From the NCBI GenBank assembly GCA_938082955.1, contig CALKDE010000083.1, positions 1 through 5,235 on the forward strand: a DNA stretch of 5,235 nt, read 5' to 3'. This DNA is from an uncultured Pseudomonadales bacterium (GTDB lineage: Bacteria; Pseudomonadota; Gammaproteobacteria; Pseudomonadales; Pseudohongiellaceae). Below are positions 1 through 5,225 of the stretch, piece after piece. A model generated the notes under the pieces. The model ran no database searches and had not been told where the DNA came from. It worked only from the letters and a program-made list of their open reading frames with translations. The translations under genes were made by a program, and so were the position numbers. Each line of letters opens with the position of its first letter. The first letter of the stretch is position 1.

Positions 1-1077
1 TTCTAGCCAATGAATCATCAGATTCTTTACTAGGAATGAGCCCACGATCATGCGCACTCGATTATGCATGTAACCGGTCTGCCACAGTTCTCTCATGCCC
101 GCGTCAACTAATGGATATCCCGTTTGGCCTTGCTGCCACAGGCGCAGGTTCTTCTGATCCTTGACCCAAGGGAAACGGTCGAATTGTGCTTTCATATTTT
201 GCTGACAAATATGCGGGAAGTGATAGAGCGAGTAATAGGAAAACTCCCTCCACGCAAGTTCGCGAACAAAATGTGTGGCCTGCTCTTCGTTCGAGTCTAT
301 GTCGCCGGCTTGCTTGACCATGCTCGCGGCTTCTCTGGGAGAAATTTCCCCGAAGTGCAGATGTGGTGAAAGCATTGAGACGCTGCGCTTAGCCGGGTAG
401 TCTCGGCCATCGCGGTAGTCAACTAAACCGTTGTGTATGAAATTCTGTAACCGCTGTCTTGCGCCCTTTTCGCCAGGCTGCCAGGTCGCTGCAATCTGCT
501 TATGCCAATTTATAGTGGGAAGCAGGTTCAGCTTATCTAGTCGATTTTTGTCCTGAAGACACTTCACGGTATCGAAGGTGCTTGTGTCTTCGTGGCTAGG
601 CGCGGCAGGGGGGTTATTAGCAATCGCGTACCTATAAAAAGGTGTGAAAACTTTGTATGCAGTGCCATCTTGCTTGAGGTTCTCCCAAGGTTCCCAGATC
701 AAGCTCCCGTTCAGACTCGAAGCGGTTAGTCCGTCAGCTGTGAGTTGCTCCTTGATAAGGCTGTCTCGGTGTATTATCGAAGGCTCATAGCAGCGATTCC
801 AAAAGACATGGCTCGCCCCCTGTTCGTTAGCAAATTGAGGGAGCAACTTGGCGGCATCTCCCTGTAGAACCCATAGGTTGCCTAGTAGAGATTCATTCAA
901 GGCACCCAGTGAATGGTGCAGCCACCAGCGGGAAGCCGCGCCTAGGGGCCAATGGCTGCTCTGGTCTAGAATGAAGACAGGTAGTACTCGCCCTTGTTGA
1001 ATGGCTTTGAGCAGGGCGGGGTTATCGCTAAGGCGCAGGTCCTGGCGGAACCACATGATGACGGTATTGGCGGGCAT
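1..1077 (-). CDS. phrB: DNA photolyase (cryptochrome/photolyase family), C-terminus cut by window edge
   Basis: This is a light-driven flavoenzyme that splits cyclobutane pyrimidine dimers in DNA in the cytoplasm. Reading the minus strand from ATG 1077 gives 359 uninterrupted codons to base 1. Family enzymes are about 450-500 residues, so roughly 110-130 are missing. Visible blocks are MWFRQDLRLSDNPAL (8-22) opening the Rossmann-like antenna domain, RWWLHHSL (50-57), FTPFYRY (144-150), LSPHLHFGEIS (236-246), ELAWREF (273-279), and GYPLVDAGMRELW then TGYMHNRVRM (320-343) in the FAD/DNA domain. By alignment from memory, E273, W276 and N339 match E. coli E274, W277 and N341. W304 and W357 match the electron-transfer tryptophans W306 and W359; the third lies outside. 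A weak GAG ribosome site sits 5 nt upstream; Met8 is an alternative start. RWWLHHSL and the VDAGMRELW block resemble class III as well as class I CPD photolyases, so the class is unsettled and the symbol is generic. It is transcribed away from trpG. Confidence 0.95.
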   Translation of the reverse strand, partial: MPANTVIMWFRQDLRLSDNPALLKAIQQGRVLPVFILDQSSHWPLGAASRWWLHHSLGALNESLLGNLWVLQGDAAKLLPQFANEQGASHVFWNRCYEPSIIHRDSLIKEQLTADGLTASSLNGSLIWEPWENLKQDGTAYKVFTPFYRYAIANNPPAAPSHEDTSTFDTVKCLQDKNRLDKLNLLPTINWHKQIAATWQPGEKGARQRLQNFIHNGLVDYRDGRDYPAKRSVSMLSPHLHFGEISPREAASMVKQAGDIDSNEEQATHFVRELAWREFSYYSLYHFPHICQQNMKAQFDRFPWVKDQKNLRLWQQGQTGYPLVDAGMRELWQTGYMHNRVRMIVGSFLVKNLMIHWLE

Positions 1078-1120
1078 AGTTTCTCAACAAGTGTAGGTTT
1101 ATTTGTTTGACCATTATTAC

Positions 1121-1132
1121 GCCGAAGTCGGC
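1121..1132. repeat. 12-bp inverted repeat between phrB and trpG
   Basis: GCCGA-AG-TCGGC is a perfect 5-bp dyad with a 2-base centre, in the 145-bp gap between the divergent phrB and trpG starts. The centre is too short for a good RNA hairpin (at best 4 bp around a 4-nt loop), so a protein-binding dyad is the more natural reading. It lies 44 bp upstream of phrB ATG, within promoter range. A 12-bp dyad can occur by chance, and no regulator is identified. Confidence 0.25.
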
Positions 1133-1155
1133 TTTGAAGATCATTATGGCTACTC

Positions 1156-1184
1156 AAGACAGGATTCCCTTGGACTGCTAGAAT
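1156..1184 (+). promoter_or_regulatory. Candidate sigma70 promoter for trpGDC
   Basis: AAGACA (1156-1161, four of six consensus bases) and TAGAAT (1179-1184, five of six) are separated by 17 bp. Transcription would start near 1191, leaving a leader of about 32 nt before the trpG GTG. That leader is too short for a classical trp attenuator with leader peptide and alternative hairpins, and no run of Trp codons is seen. The call is by eye only. Confidence 0.4.
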
Positions 1185-1222
1185 GGCGCTCTCAAATTTG
1201 GGGTGTGATGAGGGTTTGCTCA

Positions 1223-1804
1223 GTGCTGTTAATGATCGATAACTACGATTCCTTCACCTATAACGTGGTGCAGTATCTTGGCGAACTAGGTGCCGATGTG
1301 CAGGTGTATCGCAACGATGCTATCTCGATCGAAGAGATAGAGTCTTTAAACCCTGCGCAGCTTGTCATTTCTCCTGGGCCCTGCACGCCTACCCAGGCGG
1401 GCATTTCCATGCAGGTTATTAGTCATTTCGCGGGAAAAATTCCACTCTTAGGCATCTGCCTCGGCCATCAAAGCATCGGTCAGGTTTACGGTGGCCAGAT
1501 CGTGCGTGCTAAGAAAGTAATGCATGGCAAGCTCTCGGGGATTCATCACGGCGGGAAAGGCGTATTTAGGAATTTGGCGCAGCCCTTCACGGCGACGCGC
1601 TATCACTCATTGGTCATCGATGCGCAGCAACTTCCCGATTGCCTGGAAGTGACGGCATGGACCGAAAATGAGAATGGCGAGCGTGAGGAGATAATGGGAG
1701 TGAGGCATAAAGAGCTCGCAGTAGAGGGGGTGCAATTTCACCCCGAGTCTATTCTTAGCGAGCACGGCCATGCTCTACTGAAGAATTTTCTAGATCAAAG
1801 TTAA
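1223..1804 (+). CDS. trpG: Anthranilate synthase component II (glutamine amidotransferase)
   Basis: TrpG releases ammonia from glutamine and passes it to TrpE, which makes anthranilate from chorismate, the first step of tryptophan synthesis. In some bacteria the same subunit also serves PabB in folate synthesis. The 193-residue protein is a complete class I glutaminase: MLLMIDNYDSFTYN at the N-terminus, oxyanion-loop SPGPCTP (50-56), nucleophile elbow GICLGHQ with Cys79, RYHSLV, and QFHPES with His173 and Glu175 completing the triad. The frame is open upstream to TTG 1103. I chose GTG 1223 because GAGGG (1210-1214) lies 8 nt before it and because the protein then starts exactly like pseudomonad TrpG. 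ATG 1208 overlaps that ribosome site, and ATG 1232 would remove three conserved residues. trpD follows after 72 nt and is probably co-transcribed. No trpE is next to it. Confidence 0.96.
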   Translation: MLLMIDNYDSFTYNVVQYLGELGADVQVYRNDAISIEEIESLNPAQLVISPGPCTPTQAGISMQVISHFAGKIPLLGICLGHQSIGQVYGGQIVRAKKVMHGKLSGIHHGGKGVFRNLAQPFTATRYHSLVIDAQQLPDCLEVTAWTENENGEREEIMGVRHKELAVEGVQFHPESILSEHGHALLKNFLDQS

Positions 1805-1876
1805 GCCGCAGTTTTTTCAGCGCAATTTTCAAATTTAAACACTCAGTTCAACAAAAGATATCAACGGTAACAACTA

Positions 1877-2917
1877 ATGGATATAAGAGCAGCCATCAAG
1901 GCGGTCACGTCAAATGTAGATCTGGACATAGATCAGATGATTTCCGTTATGCGCGCGCTGATGTCGGGTCAATCTACCGACGCACAAAATGCAGCCTTTC
2001 TTGTCGGCCTGCAGATGAAGGGAGTGAAGGCGTCGGAGATATTAGGTGGCGCAACAGTAATGCGCGAATTGGCTACGAAGGTGCAACTTGCAGATCACCC
2101 GCATCTGGTCGACACCTGCGGAACCGGTGGTAGTGGCTCCAACAAGTTTAACGTGTCCACGGCTTCGGCACTCGTCGCCGCTTGCGCTGGGGCGAAGGTG
2201 GCGAAGCATGGTAATCGTGGTGCGACTAGTAACAGCGGCAGCGCCGATGTACTGGAAGCGGCGGGAGTCAATCTTGTATTGAGTGCCGAAGATGTTGCCG
2301 CGACTATTGAGCAGCTGGGAATTGGATTCATGTTTGCACCGGCTCACCATAGCGCTATGAAACACGTGATTACGGCAAGAAAGGAAATCGGAGTTAGAAC
2401 TGTATTCAACCTATTGGGTCCTTTGACGAATCCGGCAGGCGCACCGAATCAGGTTATCGGCGTATTTGATGCCGCTTGGATACCTTCGCTGCTAGAGGTT
2501 TTGAAGGAGCTAGGCAGCAGTCACGTATTGATAGTGGCGGCAGAAGATGGACTGGATGAGATTAGCCTTGCAGCGACATCGACAGTAGGCGAGTTGCGTG
2601 ATGGCAAGATATCGCAGTATTCCATCGAGCCTGCTGACTTCGGTATTGAGCGTTACGCAGACTATTCCATGCTGCAGATAGGTAGCGCTGAAGAAAGCTT
2701 GGTCATGTTGAAGGACGCACTTGGTAATCGAAATCAGGCTGCTGCTGATATCGTGGCACTAAATGCAGGTGCTGCTATCTACGCGGCGAATTTGACAGAT
2801 GATCTAGCTGCCGGCGTTGCCAAAGCGCAGGGTATTCTGCGCTCGGGTGTGGCTTTAGCTAAGCTAGAGCGGCTGGCTGAGTTCACACAATCGTTGAAGA
2901 AACAAATCGACTCCTAA
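1877..2917 (+). CDS. trpD: Anthranilate phosphoribosyltransferase
   Basis: TrpD joins anthranilate to phosphoribosyl pyrophosphate, giving phosphoribosylanthranilate, the second step of the pathway. The 346-residue protein is full length for the family. An N-terminal helical region (about 1-70) is followed by the PRPP-binding loop DTCGTGGSG (79-87) and NVSTASA (92-98). Then come KHGNRG (110-115) and SGSADVLEAAG (120-130), RTVFNLLGPLTNPA (174-187) and DGLDEIS (224-230), where D227 and E228 correspond to the metal-binding acidic pair. The start ATG has only a weak ribosome site (around ACGGTAA, 1864-1870), unlike trpG and trpC, so it may depend on transcription and translation from trpG. The 72-nt gap from trpG is AT-rich with no convincing terminator. 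trpC begins 38 nt downstream. It is a type II phosphoribosyltransferase-fold enzyme with no fusion to TrpG. Confidence 0.97.
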   Translation: MDIRAAIKAVTSNVDLDIDQMISVMRALMSGQSTDAQNAAFLVGLQMKGVKASEILGGATVMRELATKVQLADHPHLVDTCGTGGSGSNKFNVSTASALVAACAGAKVAKHGNRGATSNSGSADVLEAAGVNLVLSAEDVAATIEQLGIGFMFAPAHHSAMKHVITARKEIGVRTVFNLLGPLTNPAGAPNQVIGVFDAAWIPSLLEVLKELGSSHVLIVAAEDGLDEISLAATSTVGELRDGKISQYSIEPADFGIERYADYSMLQIGSAEESLVMLKDALGNRNQAAADIVALNAGAAIYAANLTDDLAAGVAKAQGILRSGVALAKLERLAEFTQSLKKQIDS

Positions 2918-2955
2918 ATAGAAGAGCATCCTAGAAGATTTTCAAGGTAGAGCGA

Positions 2956-3765
2956 GTGCGTATTTTGTCTAAAGCTACAATTCTCGAACAAATAGTTGCG
3001 AATAAACAGTTGGAAGTAGCCGCGGCAAAAGCGAGGGTGTCTTACGCTGAATTGGAGGCGCGATTTCCCTCGATTGATCAGGCGCGGTCTTTCTCTGAGG
3101 CGATGCGTGAACGCGTGCAGTCGAAGCAGGTCGCTGTAATCGCTGAAATAAAGAAGGCCTCGCCATCGAAGGGGTTGATTCGGGAAGACTTTAAGCCGGA
3201 GCAGCACGCCGCTGACTACGAGGCTAATGGAGCGGCTTGTCTGTCGGTGTTGACCGATGAGAAGTTTTTTAAAGGGAGTAACGAGTACCTTTTACAGGCC
3301 AGAGCGGCGTGTGGGCTACCGGTTATTCGCAAGGATTTCATGATCGATACTTATCAGATCGCCGAATCGAAAGCACTAGGTGCTGATTGCATTCTGCTGA
3401 TTGTCGCTGCGCTACAACCCTCGCAATTAGTTGAGTTGGCAGACTGCGCTAACGAGATCGACATCGATATTTTGGTCGAAGTTCACAATCAAAGTGAATT
3501 AGAACAGGCACTGCAGCTTAATACAGACCTGATTGGAGTCAATAATCGAAACCTGCATAGCTTTGAGACCAGTCTGCAGACTACCTTAGATTTAGCGGCG
3601 CAGGTGCCAGCAGACAAGGTGCTCATTACAGAGAGTGGGATTCATACAGCCGGCGATGTGAATACCATAATAGACGCAGGAGTCTATGGTTTTTTGATAG
3701 GGGAATCTTTCATGCGGGCACCCAGTCCGGGTGCGAAGTTGAAGGAGTTGATGTTCGGTAAATAG
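2956..3765 (+). CDS. trpC: Indole-3-glycerol phosphate synthase
   Basis: TrpC closes the ring of carboxyphenylamino-deoxyribulose phosphate to form indole-3-glycerol phosphate, the fourth step of tryptophan synthesis. The 269-residue beta/alpha barrel is complete and not fused to TrpF. Catalytic residues aligned from memory with the archaeal enzyme are E64 and K66 in AEIKKASPSKG, K126 in IRKDFMID, E175 in LVEVH, N196 in GVNNRNL, and E226-S227 in ITESGI. The GTG start is supported by AAGG (2944-2947) 8 nt upstream. An in-frame TAG at 2932 limits the frame, and no earlier usual start exists. A TTG at 2965 is a weaker alternative. It is the last gene of the trpGDC cluster; its stop lies 22 bp from the stop of the convergent crp gene, with a hairpin between. 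Confidence 0.97.
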   Translation: MRILSKATILEQIVANKQLEVAAAKARVSYAELEARFPSIDQARSFSEAMRERVQSKQVAVIAEIKKASPSKGLIREDFKPEQHAADYEANGAACLSVLTDEKFFKGSNEYLLQARAACGLPVIRKDFMIDTYQIAESKALGADCILLIVAALQPSQLVELADCANEIDIDILVEVHNQSELEQALQLNTDLIGVNNRNLHSFETSLQTTLDLAAQVPADKVLITESGIHTAGDVNTIIDAGVYGFLIGESFMRAPSPGAKLKELMFGK

Positions 3766-3770
3766 TGTTC

Positions 3771-3800
3771 GGCGAAGCTGAGTCTGCTCAGAGCTTCGCC
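3771..3800. terminator. Hairpin between convergent trpC and crp, possible bidirectional terminator
   Basis: GGCGAAGCT (3771-3779) pairs perfectly with AGCTTCGCC (3792-3800). Inside, GAG (3780-3782) pairs with CTC (3787-3789) around a TCTG loop, leaving a 2-nt AG bulge, so the stem is 12 bp. It begins five bases after the trpC stop and overlaps the last codons and stop of crp on the other strand. Neither side has the T-run of a standard intrinsic terminator. It may protect the 3' ends or terminate with help, but clean termination is not shown. Confidence 0.5.
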
Positions 3801-4432
3801 CGCGCACCGAAAACAACTATCGTCTTACCGCTGACATCGATCAGTTGCTGTTCCTCGAGAGTCTTTAATACTCTTCCAGCCATCTCTCTAGAACAGTTCA
3901 CCAGCCGGCCAATCTCCTGGCGAGTAATCTTTATCTGCATGCCATTGGGGTGAGTCATGGCATCGGGCTCTTTGCTCAGATTGATTAGTGTTCGAGCGAT
4001 ACGGCCAGATACGTCATAGAAGGCAAGATCGCCCACTTTGCGTGTTGTATTGCGCAGGCGATGCGCTATCTGCTGACCGATAGTGAACACGATTTCTGGG
4101 TGTGAACTGATGTAGGTATTGAAATTTGCATAACTGATTTCTGCTACCTCACAGGCGCTCCTAGTACGACACGAGGCGCTGCGTTCTTCTGCCTTCTCGA
4201 ACAGGCCCATCTCGCCGAAAAAGTCTCCCGGATAGAAATAGGTGATGACAACTTCCTTGCCTTCATCCTCTTCGAGGACAACCGAAACCGATCCCTTAAT
4301 GATGTAGTACAGGGTGTCGCATTTGTCGCCTTCGTAAATAATAGTGGTTCGATTCGGGTAACTCTTTCGATGGCAATGGGATAAAAAATTATCCAAGTCG
4401 TCAATATGTGGCGTAATGGCCGTGAGTGCCAT
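3788..4432 (-). CDS. crp: cAMP receptor protein, CRP/Vfr-type global regulator
   Basis: This is a cytoplasmic cAMP-responsive transcription factor, read from ATG 4432 after AGGAG 8 nt upstream. The 214-residue protein has an N-terminal cyclic-nucleotide domain (about 10-115), a dimerisation helix (about 112-138) and a C-terminal winged helix (about 140-210). The pocket residues are present: G73, E74, R84 and S85 in GEMGLFEKAEERS, with T129-T130 in the hinge helix as in Vfr. RKVGDLAF, DAMTHPNGMQIKITRQEIG and NCSREMAGRVLK are nearly those of E. coli CRP and Pseudomonas Vfr. R182, E183 and R187 match the DNA-reading R180, E181 and R185. Residue 87 is Ser where CRP and Vfr have Trp (W85 in E. coli). 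The C-terminus carries AKL beyond the usual end, encoded within the hairpin shared with trpC. Its position after trpC matches Pseudomonas vfr. Confidence 0.96.
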   Translation of the reverse strand: MALTAITPHIDDLDNFLSHCHRKSYPNRTTIIYEGDKCDTLYYIIKGSVSVVLEEDEGKEVVITYFYPGDFFGEMGLFEKAEERSASCRTRSACEVAEISYANFNTYISSHPEIVFTIGQQIAHRLRNTTRKVGDLAFYDVSGRIARTLINLSKEPDAMTHPNGMQIKITRQEIGRLVNCSREMAGRVLKTLEEQQLIDVSGKTIVVFGARAKL

Positions 4433-4440
4433 GAATAAAA

Positions 4441-4446
4441 CTCCTG
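4441..4446 (-). promoter_or_regulatory. Ribosome binding site of crp
   Basis: On the minus strand the sequence CAGGAG ends 8 nt before ATG 4432. This is a good Shine-Dalgarno match and fixes the crp start. A perfect 10-bp palindrome, TAGCTAGCTA (4454-4463), lies just upstream, near the predicted 5' end of the transcript. Confidence 0.7.
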
Positions 4447-4465
4447 CCTTTTCTAGCTAGCTAAA

Positions 4466-4476
4466 TATATATCACA
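4466..4476 (-). promoter_or_regulatory. Candidate crp promoter -10 with overlapping CRP half-site
   Basis: The minus strand reads TGTGATATATA. TATATA (4471 down to 4466) preceded by TGA makes an extended -10 element, giving a start near 4459 and a leader of about 26 nt. No good -35 is seen at the normal distance. The same bases contain TGTGA, the strong half of the CRP/Vfr consensus TGTGA-N6-TCACA; the partner half is not recognisable. If the protein binds here it would cover its own promoter, suggesting autoregulation. That is inference. Confidence 0.35.
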
Positions 4477-4490
4477 CTTTAGTCGCAATA

Positions 4491-4503
4491 GTGGGATTCC
4501 CAC
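4491..4503. repeat. 13-bp perfect dyad upstream of crp
   Basis: GTGGGA and TCCCAC flank a single central T. Including two more bases on each side (4489-4505) adds one matching and one mismatched pair. A one-base centre rules out an RNA hairpin of full length, so a dimeric DNA-binding protein is the likeliest reader. It lies about 32 bp upstream of the predicted crp start and on the promoter side of both divergent genes. It does not match the TGTGA-N6-TCACA site. Confidence 0.4.
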
Positions 4504-4571
4504 CACAATAATAGTTGATACTCAAAGGCATCAATCGTGCTGCTTACTCTAACCAATGTATCGCGCTGTTG

Positions 4572-4586
4572 CCAAATTTTGTTAAG
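4572..4586 (+). repeat. Direct repeat, copy 1 (CCAAATTTTGTTAAG)
   Basis: It matches copy 2 at 4762-4776 in 14 of 15 bases, with 11 identical bases in a row. It runs directly into AAGGAGG. The two copies start 190 bp apart and similarity does not continue clearly on either side. Confidence 0.5.
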
Positions 4587-4627
4587 GAGGCACTGTCATC
4601 GCTCGCGTTGAGGCGCTTTTGACACTT

Positions 4628-4642
4628 GTTAACTATGTTAAC
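4628..4642. repeat. Two GTTAAC palindromes three bases apart
   Basis: GTTAAC-TAT-GTTAAC: each hexamer is self-complementary, and the whole 15 bp is a dyad except at the centre. It follows TTGACA (4619-4624) by three bases and precedes TATACT (4659-4664), so it could be an operator in the yhfA upstream region. No regulator is identified, and AT-rich hexamers recur by chance. Confidence 0.25.
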
Positions 4643-4671
4643 CTTGCTCGCCATTTTATATACTGGCTATT

Positions 4672-4695
4672 ATCGGTTACTGCGCCGATTTTTTT
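4672..4695 (+). terminator. Weak intrinsic-terminator-like hairpin with T7
   Basis: ATCGG (4672-4676) pairs with CCGAT (4685-4689) around an 8-nt loop, and seven T residues (4689-4695) follow. The stem is only 5 bp with three G-C pairs, weaker than typical terminators. It lies 105 bp upstream of yhfA on its strand, so it could end a short transcript or lower read-through into yhfA. It could also be chance in AT-rich DNA. Confidence 0.25.
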
Positions 4696-4761
4696 GATGC
4701 GCGTTTTGCAGTATTGCCGGTATTTATTGGATGCTGGAGGTTTGATATTGGTATTCTTATT

Positions 4762-4776
4762 CCAAATTTTGTGAAG
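4762..4776 (+). repeat. Direct repeat, copy 2 (CCAAATTTTGTGAAG)
   Basis: This is the second copy of the 15-bp repeat at 4572-4586, differing at the twelfth base. It lies 23 nt upstream of the yhfA ATG, just before its ribosome site AGGA (4789-4792). Confidence 0.5.
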
Positions 4777-4799
4777 TAAAGCCTACTTAGGATTAGAAA

Positions 4800-5225
4800 A
4801 TGAAAACGAGAGTTAATTGGATTGAGAACGTTATGTTTGTTGCAGAATCCGACAGCGGACATGCAATTGTAGTCGATGGTGTGTCGGCAGATGGCGGACG
4901 AAGTATGGGCATGCGGCCCATGGAGCTGATGGCTCTCGGTGTTGGCAGTTGCTCATCCTACGATGTAGTGACCATTTTGAAGAAGGCGAAGCAATCGGTA
5001 ACCGCGTGCGAGGCTGAGGTCACCGCGGAACGAGTTGACGGAACGCCAGCTACCTTTGAGTCTATTCACCTGCATTTCAAGATTACGGGTTTTGACCTTA
5101 GTGAGAAGCATGTGCAGCGAGCAATCGAACTTTCAGCAAATAAGTATTGTTCGGCATCGATCATGATGAAAAACGCTGGCGTAACAGTTACCCACGATTT
5201 TGAGCTACACGAGGCTGAAAAATAG
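4800..5225 (+). CDS. yhfA: OsmC/Ohr-family protein, YhfA-like
   Basis: This 141-residue protein has the OsmC fold and resembles E. coli YhfA throughout, from MKTRVNWIENVMFVAESDSGH at the start to SANKYCSASIMMKNAGVTVTH near the end. OsmC and Ohr proteins reduce organic hydroperoxides with two cysteines; the equivalents here are Cys51 in GVGSCSSYDVV and Cys117 in NKYCSAS, with RPMEL (39-43) before the first. The YhfA branch has no settled function, so peroxidase activity is inferred. A four-residue longer loop before RPMEL, compared with E. coli, looks like the Pseudomonas version. No signal peptide or membrane segment is seen. ATG 4800 has AGGA (4789-4792) 7 nt upstream. The gene ends with TAGTAG. 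It diverges from crp, the same pairing as in E. coli (crp-yhfA) and Pseudomonas (vfr and its OsmC neighbour), so CRP control of the shared region is plausible. Confidence 0.93.
   Translation: MKTRVNWIENVMFVAESDSGHAIVVDGVSADGGRSMGMRPMELMALGVGSCSSYDVVTILKKAKQSVTACEAEVTAERVDGTPATFESIHLHFKITGFDLSEKHVQRAIELSANKYCSASIMMKNAGVTVTHDFELHEAEK

Larger units (their letters stand above)
4433..4799. other. AT-rich divergent intergenic region between crp and yhfA
   Basis: This is the only gene-free stretch over 300 bases. From left to right it holds the crp ribosome site and promoter, a GTGGGA-T-TCCCAC dyad (4491-4503) and a perfect AAGGAGG (4584-4590) with no ATG, GTG or TTG at usable spacing. After these come a perfect TTGACA (4619-4624) with no matching -10, a GTTAAC pair (4628-4642), TATACT (4659-4664), a short hairpin with a T-run (4672-4695) and the yhfA ribosome site AGGA (4789-4792). 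A 15-bp near-identical direct repeat brackets 4572-4776. No tRNA, rRNA or recognised RNA family was seen. No convincing standard gene is present. Confidence 0.7.

Noticed and set aside
124..369. Plus-strand 81-codon open frame
   Set aside because: It lies entirely inside the photolyase gene on the opposite strand, which has clear conserved motifs there.
966..1157. Minus-strand 63-codon open frame near the phrB start
   Set aside because: It is out of frame with the photolyase N-terminus it overlaps and shows no recognisable motif.
1191..1222. A trp attenuator or leader peptide before trpG
   Set aside because: The predicted leader is too short, has no consecutive Trp codons as a leader peptide, and no terminator hairpin with a T-run.
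1805..1876. Terminator or separate promoter between trpG and trpD
   Set aside because: The T-rich stretch at 1812-1817 is not preceded by a stable stem, and no well-spaced -35/-10 pair was found.
2042..2365. Several open frames on both strands inside trpD
   Set aside because: They overlap the well-conserved PRPP-binding region of TrpD and are composition-driven shadows.
2914..3207. Minus-strand open frames over the start of trpC
   Set aside because: TrpC is conserved across this stretch; the antisense frames have no family features.
3765..3953. Plus-strand 62-codon frame following trpC
   Set aside because: It is antisense to the DNA-binding domain of CRP, which is nearly invariant there.
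4677..4862. Minus-strand 61-codon frame across the yhfA start
   Set aside because: It overlaps the conserved N-terminus of the OsmC-family protein and lacks a ribosome site or motifs.
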